DNA of 38,053 nt from an uncultured Alphaproteobacteria bacterium (GTDB taxonomy: Bacteria > Pseudomonadota > Alphaproteobacteria > Rickettsiales > UBA1997): contig CASELL010000010.1 of NCBI GenBank assembly GCA_949288805.1, positions 1-38,053 on the forward strand. Reading direction: 5' to 3'. Positions 25,598 through 33,239 of this stretch are shown here, in pieces (within the stretch, counting starts at the first letter, position 1; every line of letters starts with the position of its first letter). Under the pieces are notes generated by a model. The model was not told the DNA's origin, made no database searches, and saw only the letters and a program-made list of their open reading frames with translations. A program made the translations under genes and the position numbers.

Positions 25598-25625
25598 TTG
25601 ACTTTATAAAAAAAAATGTTATAAT
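25598..25625 (+). promoter_or_regulatory. Near-consensus promoter of the giant coiled-coil gene
   Basis: TTGACT (25598-25603), 16-nt spacer, perfect TATAAT (25620-25625). A GGAG ribosome-binding site follows 7 nt before the ATG at 25666. One of the best promoters in the window. Confidence 0.7.
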
Positions 25626-25665
25626 CATGACAAGTAATAATTTTAATTAATATTGGAGTTGGGTT

Positions 25666-28600
25666 ATGGCAAATAAAAGTGGAAACACATTAGGAGTAAG
25701 AAGAGCTAATTCAAATATTCCAAATGCCGCAAAAGGGCAACAAGCACCATCGTCTAGAAAAAACCAAACCGGGCAACAAGCACAACCGTCTAGAAGAAAA
25801 CAACAAGCACAACCGCCTAGAGAAGGCCAAACCGGTACTATGAGACCACAAACTACGAGCAGACTTGGTGACCTCCAAAAAGGTGTTCTTTCTAAATTAG
25901 AAGAAGCTTTTGAAAAAATGATTCAAGAAGGACTCGGCGCTAAAAAAGATCCTGAGTTTAAAAAAAATATTATTGAATATTGTTCTTTACTTTCTGCTTT
26001 TTTTAAAATAAAAGAATTCGGAAAAGATGATTTTGTTCGTTTTAATATTAATAAACCTCTTGTAGACAAAAATACAACACCGTTATTTCCTGAAACACCT
26101 ATTGGAAGAGTATATAAACGTTTTTTTGATTATAATAAACGTTTTGAAAATTTTTTAAATTTACTTCAAGGATTTGTGGAAAAATTATTAAAAGCTATAG
26201 AAGAATCTAATTCAGATAGAATTACTATTGGAGGTGTCACAATAACAAATGAAACAGAAGGTATTCGCAAATTTATAAATTTGGCCGAAAAATTATTTAA
26301 GGAGTCATATCCAGGAGATACAAAAAAAGATGGAACCATTGAAAATGGAACCATTAGAAATGGAACCATTGGAAAAAATAGAGTTTTATTTATTACAGCA
26401 TGCTTGGCTAAGAAGATGGTTTTTGCGTGGACAGATGGTCTAACAGTTGACCAAGAATCAATAAATGATTTAGGTTATTTTGACAATTCCAAAGAAGAGC
26501 TTAAAGACCTTAAGATTACTCATAAATGCCCCCCCGTGCCGGCTTCTTTTGTAAATTTTACTCAAGTTAAAGGAGAGTGGCCTGAAGGAATTGCTTTGGG
26601 TGGAGGGTGTATAACACAAGGTGTTGATGAAAATATAGCTAAGGGTGGGGTAGGTATTTTAACAAATAAGCAATTAGCCCAAATTGGCTTTCCATCTGTT
26701 TTTTGTTATACTAAAAACGGGTTTACGACACCTAATAAACAAGGAGACGGTCGTACACGAATAAAAAATCTACCAGATACGATTAAATCTGCTTGTGGTT
26801 TTAATAACTCTGTAACTAGTTGTAATTTAGCCACAATTCTTTCTGCTGATAATGGGATTATTTTAGGTGATGCACAGCAAGAAGATTTGGTGTTTGTATT
26901 TCAATACCTAGCAATGAAAGCTTCAGATCTTGGCATGTTTAAGATAGGGAAAGAAAAAGATGAAAATGGAATTGATTATAATTTTTTTAGGAGTTTATTA
27001 GGTAAAACTCCTACAAAAAAAGAAAATAATGACTTGATAACTAGAGAAAATTTTATAATAATTTTTGATAAAATAAAAGAAAAGGATATAGATGGAAAAG
27101 TCTCTAAAGATATTTTAAATAAATTAAATGAATTAAATGAATTAAAAAAACAACTTAATAAAGAAAGAGGCAACAAAGAAAAATCACAAAAAGAACTCAC
27201 AAAAATTAAGAACGAATTAGAAGCATTAAAAGCTAAAAAAGCTGAACTTGAAAAAGCTAAACAAGAAGCCGAAAAAGCTAAACAAGAAGCCGAAAGAGAA
27301 AGAGATAAATTTATAGAAGAAAACGAAGGACTTAAAAAAGAAAAAGAAGAAATAGGCGATAAATTGAAAAAATTAGAACAATCAGTAGAAGAGGGGAAAA
27401 GTGCAGAATTATCGAGGAATGTTTATACAGAAAAAGAAACACAAACAGAAACACCTGAATTTATGGCGGAACATGAGAAATTAAAACAAGAGGTTAAAGT
27501 ATTAAAAGATGAAAAAGCTAAACTTAAAAAAGCTAAACAAGATGCCGAAAAACAAATAAAAGCTTTAAAAGCAAAATTAGCAGAAAATCAAATAAACATA
27601 AATGAATTAAAAGCCAAAATTGCAGAATTAAAAAAACAACTTGATGAAGGAAAGGGCAACGAAAAAAAATTACAAGAAAAACTCGCAAAAACTAAGAAGG
27701 AATTAGAAGAATTAAAAGCTAAAGAAGCTGAACTTGAAAAAGCTAAACTTGAAAAAGCTGAAAAAGATGCCGAAAAAGCTAAACAAAAAGCCAAAGAAGC
27801 TAAACAAGAAGCCGAAAAAGCTAAAAAATATGTCGAAGAACAAATAAAAGCTTTAAAAGCAGAATTAGAAAAAAATCAAACAAACATAAATGAATTAAAA
27901 AAACAACTTGATGAAGGAAAGGGCAACGAAGAAAAATTACGAGAAGAACTCACAGAAGTTAAGAACGAATTAGAAGAATTAAAAGCTAAAGAAGCTGTAC
28001 AAGAAGCCGAAGAAGCTAAAAAATATGTCGAAGAACAAATAAAAGGTTTAAAAGCAGAATTAGAAAAAAATCAAACAAACATAAATGAATTAAAAAAACA
28101 ATTTAATGAAGTAAAGAGCGACAAAGAAAAATTACAAAAAGAACTCACAGAAGTTAAGAACAAATTAGAAGCATTAAAAGATGAAGAAGCTGAACAAGAA
28201 GCCGAAGAAGAAGAAGAAGCTGAACAAGAAGCCGAAGAAGAAGAAGAAGCTGAACAAGAAGCCGAAGAAGAAAAGAATGTAAATCATGATGGTCATAATG
28301 GTGAAGAAGAAAAAAGGAATGTAAATTTTGGTGAAGAAGATTATAGTGGTGAAGAAGAAAAAAGAGATAAACTTAGAGAAAAAAACGAAGGACTTAAAGA
28401 CTTAAAAAACGATCTTGAAGCTAAACTTGAAAAAGCTAAACAAGAAGCCGAAGAACAAATAAAAGGTTTAAAAGCAGAATTAAAAAAAAATCAAACAAAC
28501 ATAAATGAATCAAACGCCAAAATTGCAAAATTAGAAGAAGAACTTAATAAAGAAGGAGGCAACAAAGAAAAATTACAAAAAGAACTCACAAGAACTAAGA

Positions 28601-30165
28601 ACGAATTAGAAGAATTAAAAGCTAAAGAAGCTAAACTTGAAGAAGCTAAACAAGGTGTCGAAGAAGAAGAAAGGAATGTAAATTTTGAAGAAGAAGATTA
28701 TAATTATAGTGGTGAAGAAGAAGAAAAAAGAGATCAACTTAGAGAAAAAAACGAAGAACTTAAAGACTCAAAAAACGGTCTTGAAGCTAAACTTGAAAAA
28801 GCTAAACAAGAAGTCGAAAAAAAAATAAAAGATTTAGAAGCAAAATTAGCACAAAATAAAGAAGAAATAGATAAATTAAACGCCAAAATTGCAAAATTAC
28901 AAGAAGAACTTAATAAAGAAGGAGGCAACAAAGAAAAATTACAAGAAGAACTCGCAGAAGCTAATAAGAAATTAGAAGAATTAAAAGCTAAAGCTGAACT
29001 TGAAAAAACTAAACAAGATGCCGAAGAACAAATAAAAGGTTTAGAAGCAAAATTAAAAAAATTACAAAAAGATATTGAAGATAAAAAAGAAAAATCAAAA
29101 GAACATCAAGCAGAAATAGAACAACTAAAAACTCGAGCTAGACCTATATATAGTCCTTCTGGTGCATCTAATGGTATTGAAAAATATAGAATATATGGTG
29201 ATAGTAGCGAAGAGTATGAGGAAGATGCTAATAGAGGTAGACGTACTACTTCTACACAAACCTATTTCCCTAATAGACAATATTATTCTTCCGAATATGG
29301 ATCTGTTAATGAAAAAGATGTTGTTTATAGAAGAAGCTATATTTATGAACCAGAAAATTCTCCTTATACACAAAACTCAGTTAATGGACAAAATGCTTGT
29401 GTTTATAAACAACCATATTTTATTTATGAAAAAACTTCAAACAATGGACAAATTCCTGTTGATGGACAAAATGCTTGTGTTTATAAACAACCATATTTTA
29501 TTTATGAAAAAACTTCAAACAATGGACAAATTCCTGTTGATGGACAATTAAATTTTGGGGATCAATTGAGTTATAATTTATTGTTAAATTCTATTGTTTC
29601 ACAGACTATAATGTCTAGTTATATGTTACAATCTCTATTTTTACCTAGACAGGAAAATTATAAGAATATAGGAATAGGAGTTGATAATTTATATGGTGGT
29701 ATGAATATTCAAAATCCACATCATTTTATAGGTAGACAAGGTGGTTTTATTAATCCATATTATTATGATATGTATCCTTTTTATGATGCTTTAAGTATGT
29801 GTTTATTCCATAGAAATTATGGATATAAGATTTCAGACTTACCGGGATATACTAAATATTTATATGGTGAAAACGTTGGATTTAGAGATTTAATGTCTAA
29901 TTTTAATAAGACTGATTGTTATGTATTATTAGGTAATATTTCTAATTTTATTGAGCGTAATTTTCATACTATAACAAAAGAAGAGGTACCTGTAATAGAG
30001 GATATGGTTTCTGCTTTAAAAACAAGAGTAATGGATTTAAGAAATCGTGAAATAAGATTTAATTCTCTATCAGGAAGATCTCATGATGTATTACAATTAA
30101 TCAATTTGGGACAAGCATTTTATGATATTAATATGAATGTAAGAATTAAAGAACGTGCGATGTAA
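25666..30165 (+). CDS. Giant repeat-rich coiled-coil protein of unknown function
   Basis: 1499 residues; no signal peptide or membrane helix seen. Architecture: 1-65, basic Gln/Pro/Arg-rich tail with short repeats (QQAPSSRK, QQAQPSRRK); about 66-455, a globular region with several Cys residues (THKCPPVPASF, LGGGCITQG, SVFCYTKNGF) and a three-fold NGTI repeat at 223-237; about 465-1155, a long Lys/Glu coiled coil with repeated blocks such as EEQIKGLKAEL and LRTKNELEEL-like units; about 1156-1499, a Tyr-rich region with a 26-residue tandem duplication (1239-1290) and a helical end. It uses CGT/CGC/CGA arginine codons more than its neighbours and has its own strong promoter. I do not recognise a family. 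Size, repeats and lineage suggest a structural protein or a host-interaction effector; that is inference. Confidence 0.9.
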   Translation: MANKSGNTLGVRRANSNIPNAAKGQQAPSSRKNQTGQQAQPSRRKQQAQPPREGQTGTMRPQTTSRLGDLQKGVLSKLEEAFEKMIQEGLGAKKDPEFKKNIIEYCSLLSAFFKIKEFGKDDFVRFNINKPLVDKNTTPLFPETPIGRVYKRFFDYNKRFENFLNLLQGFVEKLLKAIEESNSDRITIGGVTITNETEGIRKFINLAEKLFKESYPGDTKKDGTIENGTIRNGTIGKNRVLFITACLAKKMVFAWTDGLTVDQESINDLGYFDNSKEELKDLKITHKCPPVPASFVNFTQVKGEWPEGIALGGGCITQGVDENIAKGGVGILTNKQLAQIGFPSVFCYTKNGFTTPNKQGDGRTRIKNLPDTIKSACGFNNSVTSCNLATILSADNGIILGDAQQEDLVFVFQYLAMKASDLGMFKIGKEKDENGIDYNFFRSLLGKTPTKKENNDLITRENFIIIFDKIKEKDIDGKVSKDILNKLNELNELKKQLNKERGNKEKSQKELTKIKNELEALKAKKAELEKAKQEAEKAKQEAERERDKFIEENEGLKKEKEEIGDKLKKLEQSVEEGKSAELSRNVYTEKETQTETPEFMAEHEKLKQEVKVLKDEKAKLKKAKQDAEKQIKALKAKLAENQININELKAKIAELKKQLDEGKGNEKKLQEKLAKTKKELEELKAKEAELEKAKLEKAEKDAEKAKQKAKEAKQEAEKAKKYVEEQIKALKAELEKNQTNINELKKQLDEGKGNEEKLREELTEVKNELEELKAKEAVQEAEEAKKYVEEQIKGLKAELEKNQTNINELKKQFNEVKSDKEKLQKELTEVKNKLEALKDEEAEQEAEEEEEAEQEAEEEEEAEQEAEEEKNVNHDGHNGEEEKRNVNFGEEDYSGEEEKRDKLREKNEGLKDLKNDLEAKLEKAKQEAEEQIKGLKAELKKNQTNINESNAKIAKLEEELNKEGGNKEKLQKELTRTKNELEELKAKEAKLEEAKQGVEEEERNVNFEEEDYNYSGEEEEKRDQLREKNEELKDSKNGLEAKLEKAKQEVEKKIKDLEAKLAQNKEEIDKLNAKIAKLQEELNKEGGNKEKLQEELAEANKKLEELKAKAELEKTKQDAEEQIKGLEAKLKKLQKDIEDKKEKSKEHQAEIEQLKTRARPIYSPSGASNGIEKYRIYGDSSEEYEEDANRGRRTTSTQTYFPNRQYYSSEYGSVNEKDVVYRRSYIYEPENSPYTQNSVNGQNACVYKQPYFIYEKTSNNGQIPVDGQNACVYKQPYFIYEKTSNNGQIPVDGQLNFGDQLSYNLLLNSIVSQTIMSSYMLQSLFLPRQENYKNIGIGVDNLYGGMNIQNPHHFIGRQGGFINPYYYDMYPFYDALSMCLFHRNYGYKISDLPGYTKYLYGENVGFRDLMSNFNKTDCYVLLGNISNFIERNFHTITKEEVPVIEDMVSALKTRVMDLRNREIRFNSLSGRSHDVLQLINLGQAFYDINMNVRIKERAM
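26332..26376 (+). repeat. Three tandem 15-bp units within the giant gene
   Basis: GGAACCATT recurs at 26332, 26347 and 26362, each followed by a six-base variable part. It encodes three GTI(E/R/G)(N/K) units (residues 223-237). Confidence 0.9.
28189..28278 (+). repeat. Three tandem 30-bp units in the coiled-coil region
   Basis: Units begin at 28189, 28219 and 28249 with GCTGAACAAGAAGCCGAAGA. They encode AEQEAEEEEE (residues 842-871); the third copy degenerates at its end. Confidence 0.9.
28315..28780 (+). repeat. Duplicated 119-residue coiled-coil module
   Basis: The block encoding RNVNF(G/E)EEDY...SGEEE...LREKNE appears at about 28315 and again at about 28672, 357 bp (119 codons) apart. 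The downstream LEAKLEKAKQE and EELNKEGGNKEKLQ(K/E)EL parts are also repeated in the same order. This indicates an in-frame segmental duplication followed by divergence. Confidence 0.8.
29380..29535 (+). repeat. Near-identical 78-bp tandem duplication
   Basis: Two copies, 29380-29457 and 29458-29535, differ at one base (AAT versus GAT in the second codon). Each encodes 26 residues, V(N/D)GQNACVYKQPYFIYEKTS plus NNGQIP. A partial third start (VDGQ) follows. Confidence 0.95.
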
Positions 30166-30189
30166 TTTATTAATATTTATGTAAAGATT

Positions 30190-31599
30190 ATGAAAAAACC
30201 AGAATTATTATTGCCAGCAGGCTCACTAGATAGATTAAAAACTGCTTTTTTATATGGTGCAGATGCTGTTTATTGTGGTACTCCTTCTATGTCATTAAGA
30301 GCAAAATCTCAATTTACAATGGAAGAAGTAAAAGAAGGTGTTGAACTTGCTAATAAATTAAATAAAAAAGTTTATTTAACTGTTAACATGTTTGCTCATA
30401 ATAAAGATTTGGAAAAATTGCCGGAAATTGCAAAAACACTAAAAGAAATAAAACCACATGGAGTTATTGTTGCAGATCCAGCAATTTTTATGTATTTAAG
30501 AGAAAATGCTCCTGAATTAAATTTACATGCTTCTACACAATCAAGTATTACTTCTTGGATGTCTGTTAATTTTTGGAAAAATCTTGGTGCAAAAATGGCT
30601 GTTTTAGCAAGAGAAGTTTCAATAGAAGATATGAAAGAAATTAAGGAAAAATGTCCTGATATTAAAATAGAAACTTTTATACATGGTTCAATGTGTATGT
30701 CATATTCTGGAAGATGTTTATTATCGAATTTTCTTGCTGATAGAGGAGCAAATCAAGGTAAATGTGCTCATTCTTGTAGGTGGAATTATAAATTACATGT
30801 TAAATTAAAAGATGGTACTTTAAAAGAATTAAATTTAAACGAAGAGAATAGAGATCTTTTTGATTTTTTAATTGAAGAAGAGCACAGACCGGGGGATATT
30901 ATGGAAATAATAGAAACGGAAGATGGTGCTAATATTTTAAATTCTAAAGATTTATGTTTATTACCTAGATTGCCTGATTTTATTAATTCTGGAATAGATT
31001 GTTTGAAAGTGGAAGGCAGAAATAAAACTCAATACTATGTAGCAATGGTTGCTAAAACATATAGAAAAGCTATTGATGATTATGTTAATAATCCTGAAAC
31101 TTGGAAGGCTGAAAATTATCTAGATGAACTTTATTCTATATCAAATAGAGGTTTTAGTCTTGCTTTTGCTGATGGTGATTTAAGAAATTATGCTAATAAT
31201 TATGATAGTACAAAATCAACAAGTGAATATGAATTTGCTGGTTATATTGTAAAAAGTGATGATAAATGTTCTTACTTTTTAGTAAAAAATAAAATTGTAT
31301 TAGGTGATAAAATCACATTTATTATACCTAATGGTAAAAATATTGATTACACTTTTAATGAAATTGTAGATGGAGATAATGATTTAAAGTTAAATGAAGT
31401 TAATTCTGGACTTGATAAAGTAATTAAAATTCCTTTAAAACTTGATAGTCTAGTTGTTGCTAAAAAACATAAAAATCTTGATTCTATTGATAAAGCAAGA
31501 ATAGAATTAGATAAAGAATCTTATAAAATCGAACTTGGTTATGGTAATCAAGATAAATATAACGAATTAAAACATAATTTATTAAATTATTTAAGATAA
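30190..31599 (+). CDS. trhP: U32-family tRNA hydroxylation enzyme (TrhP/YegQ type)
   Basis: 469 residues, close to YegQ/TrhP (about 450) and longer than UbiU/UbiV (about 330). It begins KPELLLPAGSLDRLKTAFLY with GADAVYCG, has NMFAHN, and the U32 signature ETFIHGSMCMSYSGRC. The Cys set is CMSYSGRC, then KCAHSCRW, with another Cys in DLCLLPR; U32 enzymes bind an Fe-S cluster with such residues. CLKVEGRNKTQYYVAMVAKT precedes a C-terminal beta domain. TrhP works in prephenate-dependent 5-hydroxyuridine formation at tRNA position 34. It starts 24 bp after the giant gene and may be partly read from the same transcript. Confidence 0.88.
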   Translation: MKKPELLLPAGSLDRLKTAFLYGADAVYCGTPSMSLRAKSQFTMEEVKEGVELANKLNKKVYLTVNMFAHNKDLEKLPEIAKTLKEIKPHGVIVADPAIFMYLRENAPELNLHASTQSSITSWMSVNFWKNLGAKMAVLAREVSIEDMKEIKEKCPDIKIETFIHGSMCMSYSGRCLLSNFLADRGANQGKCAHSCRWNYKLHVKLKDGTLKELNLNEENRDLFDFLIEEEHRPGDIMEIIETEDGANILNSKDLCLLPRLPDFINSGIDCLKVEGRNKTQYYVAMVAKTYRKAIDDYVNNPETWKAENYLDELYSISNRGFSLAFADGDLRNYANNYDSTKSTSEYEFAGYIVKSDDKCSYFLVKNKIVLGDKITFIIPNGKNIDYTFNEIVDGDNDLKLNEVNSGLDKVIKIPLKLDSLVVAKKHKNLDSIDKARIELDKESYKIELGYGNQDKYNELKHNLLNYLR

Positions 31600-31685
31600 T
31601 TTTTTAATAAGATAAACAAATAAAAGTATATATAAAATATTCTTATTTATAAGAAAAATATTATTAAATATCTTGATTTATTTTA

Positions 31686-31713
31686 TTGACATTATAAAAA
31701 TAATATGTAATAA
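31686..31713 (+). promoter_or_regulatory. Promoter of the XRE regulator gene
   Basis: Consensus TTGACA (31686-31691), 16-nt spacer, TAATAA (31708-31713). The -10 region lies inside a perfect inverted repeat (31700-31726). GAGGG 6 nt before the ATG at 31748 is the ribosome-binding site. Confidence 0.6.
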
Positions 31714-31726
31714 TTATACATATTAT
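31700..31726 (+). promoter_or_regulatory. Putative operator: 10-bp perfect inverted repeat
   Basis: Arms ATAATATGTA (31700-31709) and TACATATTAT (31717-31726) are exact reverse complements around a 7-nt centre. The repeat covers the -10 box of the XRE gene, the position expected for autorepression by a dimeric XRE protein. Chance palindromes are commoner in AT-rich DNA, so this stays a prediction. Confidence 0.5.
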
Positions 31727-31747
31727 GTTAAATAATGAGGGTAAAAA

Positions 31748-32140
31748 ATGAGTACAAATTACTTTGATAAACATGTTGGAAGAAAAATAAAACTAAAAAG
31801 GAGTTCCCTTGGTATAACACAAGGAGAACTAGGAGATATGTTAGGAGTTACTTTTCAGCAAATTCAAAAATATGAAAAGGGTGATAATAGAATAGGTGCT
31901 GGTAAACTTTATGAAATATCTACTATATTAAATGTTCCTGTTTCATACTTTTTTGATGGGTTGGAAAATAATAAGCTAAATTTAAAGGATAATGAAGAAG
32001 GTAGTAGTTATGATACTACTTTGTCTAACATTCCAGAAAAAGAGGTATCTACTTTATTAAAATTCTTTATAAAAATAAAAGATAAAAAAATAAGAGATAG
32101 TGTTACAGAACTAGCTAAATCTTTATCTAAAAAAGATTAA
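31748..32140 (+). CDS. XRE-family transcriptional regulator
   Basis: 130 residues. The HTH_3 domain occupies about residues 9-68: VGRKIKLKRSSLGITQGELG, then DMLGVTFQQIQKYEKGDNRI, and AGKLYEISTILNVPVSYFFD. This sequence type is widespread in Alphaproteobacteria. The C-terminal part (VSTLLKFFIKIKDKKIRDSV) is probably a dimerisation helix pair. It has its own promoter with an inverted repeat over the -10 box, suggesting autoregulation. Targets are unknown. It resembles the shorter regulator at 8871-9179. Confidence 0.93.
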   Translation: MSTNYFDKHVGRKIKLKRSSLGITQGELGDMLGVTFQQIQKYEKGDNRIGAGKLYEISTILNVPVSYFFDGLENNKLNLKDNEEGSSYDTTLSNIPEKEVSTLLKFFIKIKDKKIRDSVTELAKSLSKKD

Positions 32141-32185
32141 TGTTTTATAGAATTTATTTTTTATATACTAGACGATGATAAAAAA

Positions 32186-32275
32186 TGGCGGATGAGGAGG
32201 GATTCGAACCCCCGGAAGGCTTTCACCTTCGCCGGTTTTCAAGACCGGAGCATTCAACCACTCTGCCACCCATCC
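32186..32275 (-). tRNA. tRNA-Ser (anticodon TGA)
   Basis: 90 nt on the minus strand including encoded CCA. The 7-bp acceptor stem pairs GGATGGG with CTCATCC (one G-T), discriminator G. The anticodon loop CTTGAAA gives TGA, held by CCGGT/ACCGG. The long variable arm GAAGG...CCTTC identifies a serine tRNA, and GGTTCGAAT is the T loop region. It reads UCN, mainly UCA, codons. Confidence 0.98.
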
Positions 32276-32287
32276 GTATCTTATACA

Positions 32288-32315
32288 ATTATAATAATTA
32301 AAAATTAAAAATCAA
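32288..32315 (-). promoter_or_regulatory. Promoter of tRNA-Ser
   Basis: Minus strand TTGATT (32315-32310), 16-nt spacer, TATAAT (32293-32288), 12 bp before the mature tRNA 5' end. A run of six T follows the CCA at 32185-32180, a possible termination point. Confidence 0.6.
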
Positions 32316-32362
32316 GATACTTTTTTGTTGTTTTAGCATATTTATTTTATAAATTATATTTA

Positions 32363-32391
32363 TTGAAAAAATAAATTGTAAGTTTTATATT
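32363..32391 (+). promoter_or_regulatory. Possible promoter of the ZIP transporter gene
   Basis: TTGAAA (32363-32368), 17-nt spacer, TATATT (32386-32391), 32 bp before the ATG at 32424. The surrounding AT runs offer other -10 choices. Confidence 0.4.
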
Positions 32392-32423
32392 ATATATAAA
32401 TTATAATCAAATTATTTTTTATT

Positions 32424-33239
32424 ATGATTTTTGTTATGTTTTTTGTTGGAACTTTAAGTTTAATTTTAGGTTCTTCTTTATCTTTTTTATTTAAAAAAAC
32501 AGCTAGTAATTTTATAATGAGTTTAGGATTCTTAGCCGGAATAATGTTATTTATGTCTTTAAGTGGTGGGTTAGAAATGTCTGAGAATATGTTGAATAAT
32601 TTATATTCTCCAAGAATAGCGAATTTGTATAATACAATTTTATTCTGTATAAGTATATTTTTTACTTTTATTTTAGATAGAATTCTAAATAAAATAAATT
32701 TAAACGAAGATAATAAAATAAATAAAAAATTAACATTATTAAATATAGATAAAATAAACTTTATTAGAATGTTTTTATTTATATTAATAGCTATAACAAT
32801 TCACAATATATCTGAAGGACTTTACACTATATACAGAATAAAAGAAAATATCGATAATTTATATTTTTATATGGCTGTAAGTATATTACACAACATTATA
32901 GAGGGTGTAGCAATAGGGTTACCAATATATTATGTTACAAAAGATAGAAAAAAAGCTCTTGTTTTATCTTTTGTTTTTAGTGTTTTTTCTATGTTGCCTA
33001 TGTCTGTAATATATTTAATTATTAATGGAAATATAGATTTTAGATTATTATCTTTTTTAATGACCCTTTCATCTGCTTTAATGTTATATCTTGTATTTAT
33101 GAATATATTACCATTCTCTCAAAAATACAGTATAAGTTATAATACTACTTTTTTAGGTATAGTTTTAGGGATTTTATCTATGATGATAATAGTTAATGTT
33201 TCTCCTTATTTAATTAAACTATTTAATTTTATATATTAA
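32424..33239 (+). CDS. ZIP-family divalent metal transporter (ZupT-like)
   Basis: 271 residues with about eight membrane helices. The two metal-binding helices are visible: AITIHNISEGLYT (helix 4) and SILHNIIEGVAIGLPIYY (helix 5), which keep His, Asn and Glu of the ZIP HN(x)PEG and HNxPEG motifs but replace both prolines (Ser and Ile). ZupT-type proteins import zinc and other divalent metals. N-terminal SLSGGLEM and the C-terminal SSALMLYLVFMNILPFS fit the family. Monocistronic; its 3' end overlaps that of convergent comEC by 21 bp. Confidence 0.85.
   Translation: MIFVMFFVGTLSLILGSSLSFLFKKTASNFIMSLGFLAGIMLFMSLSGGLEMSENMLNNLYSPRIANLYNTILFCISIFFTFILDRILNKINLNEDNKINKKLTLLNIDKINFIRMFLFILIAITIHNISEGLYTIYRIKENIDNLYFYMAVSILHNIIEGVAIGLPIYYVTKDRKKALVLSFVFSVFSMLPMSVIYLIINGNIDFRLLSFLMTLSSALMLYLVFMNILPFSQKYSISYNTTFLGIVLGILSMMIIVNVSPYLIKLFNFIY

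Noticed and set aside
27200-29130. CRISPR-like or satellite repeat array
   Set aside because: The repeats are in-frame, variable in length and encode a coiled coil; there are no constant repeats with unique spacers.
29162-29551. 129-codon second frame within the giant gene
   Set aside because: It crosses the 78-bp tandem repeat in an alternate register; the Met/Leu/Ile/Asp-rich product and the lack of signals indicate a shadow of the main frame.
31640-31655. TTCTTAT/ATAAGAA hairpin after the U32 gene as a terminator
   Set aside because: AT-only except one pair, 2-nt loop and no T-run after it; not stable enough.
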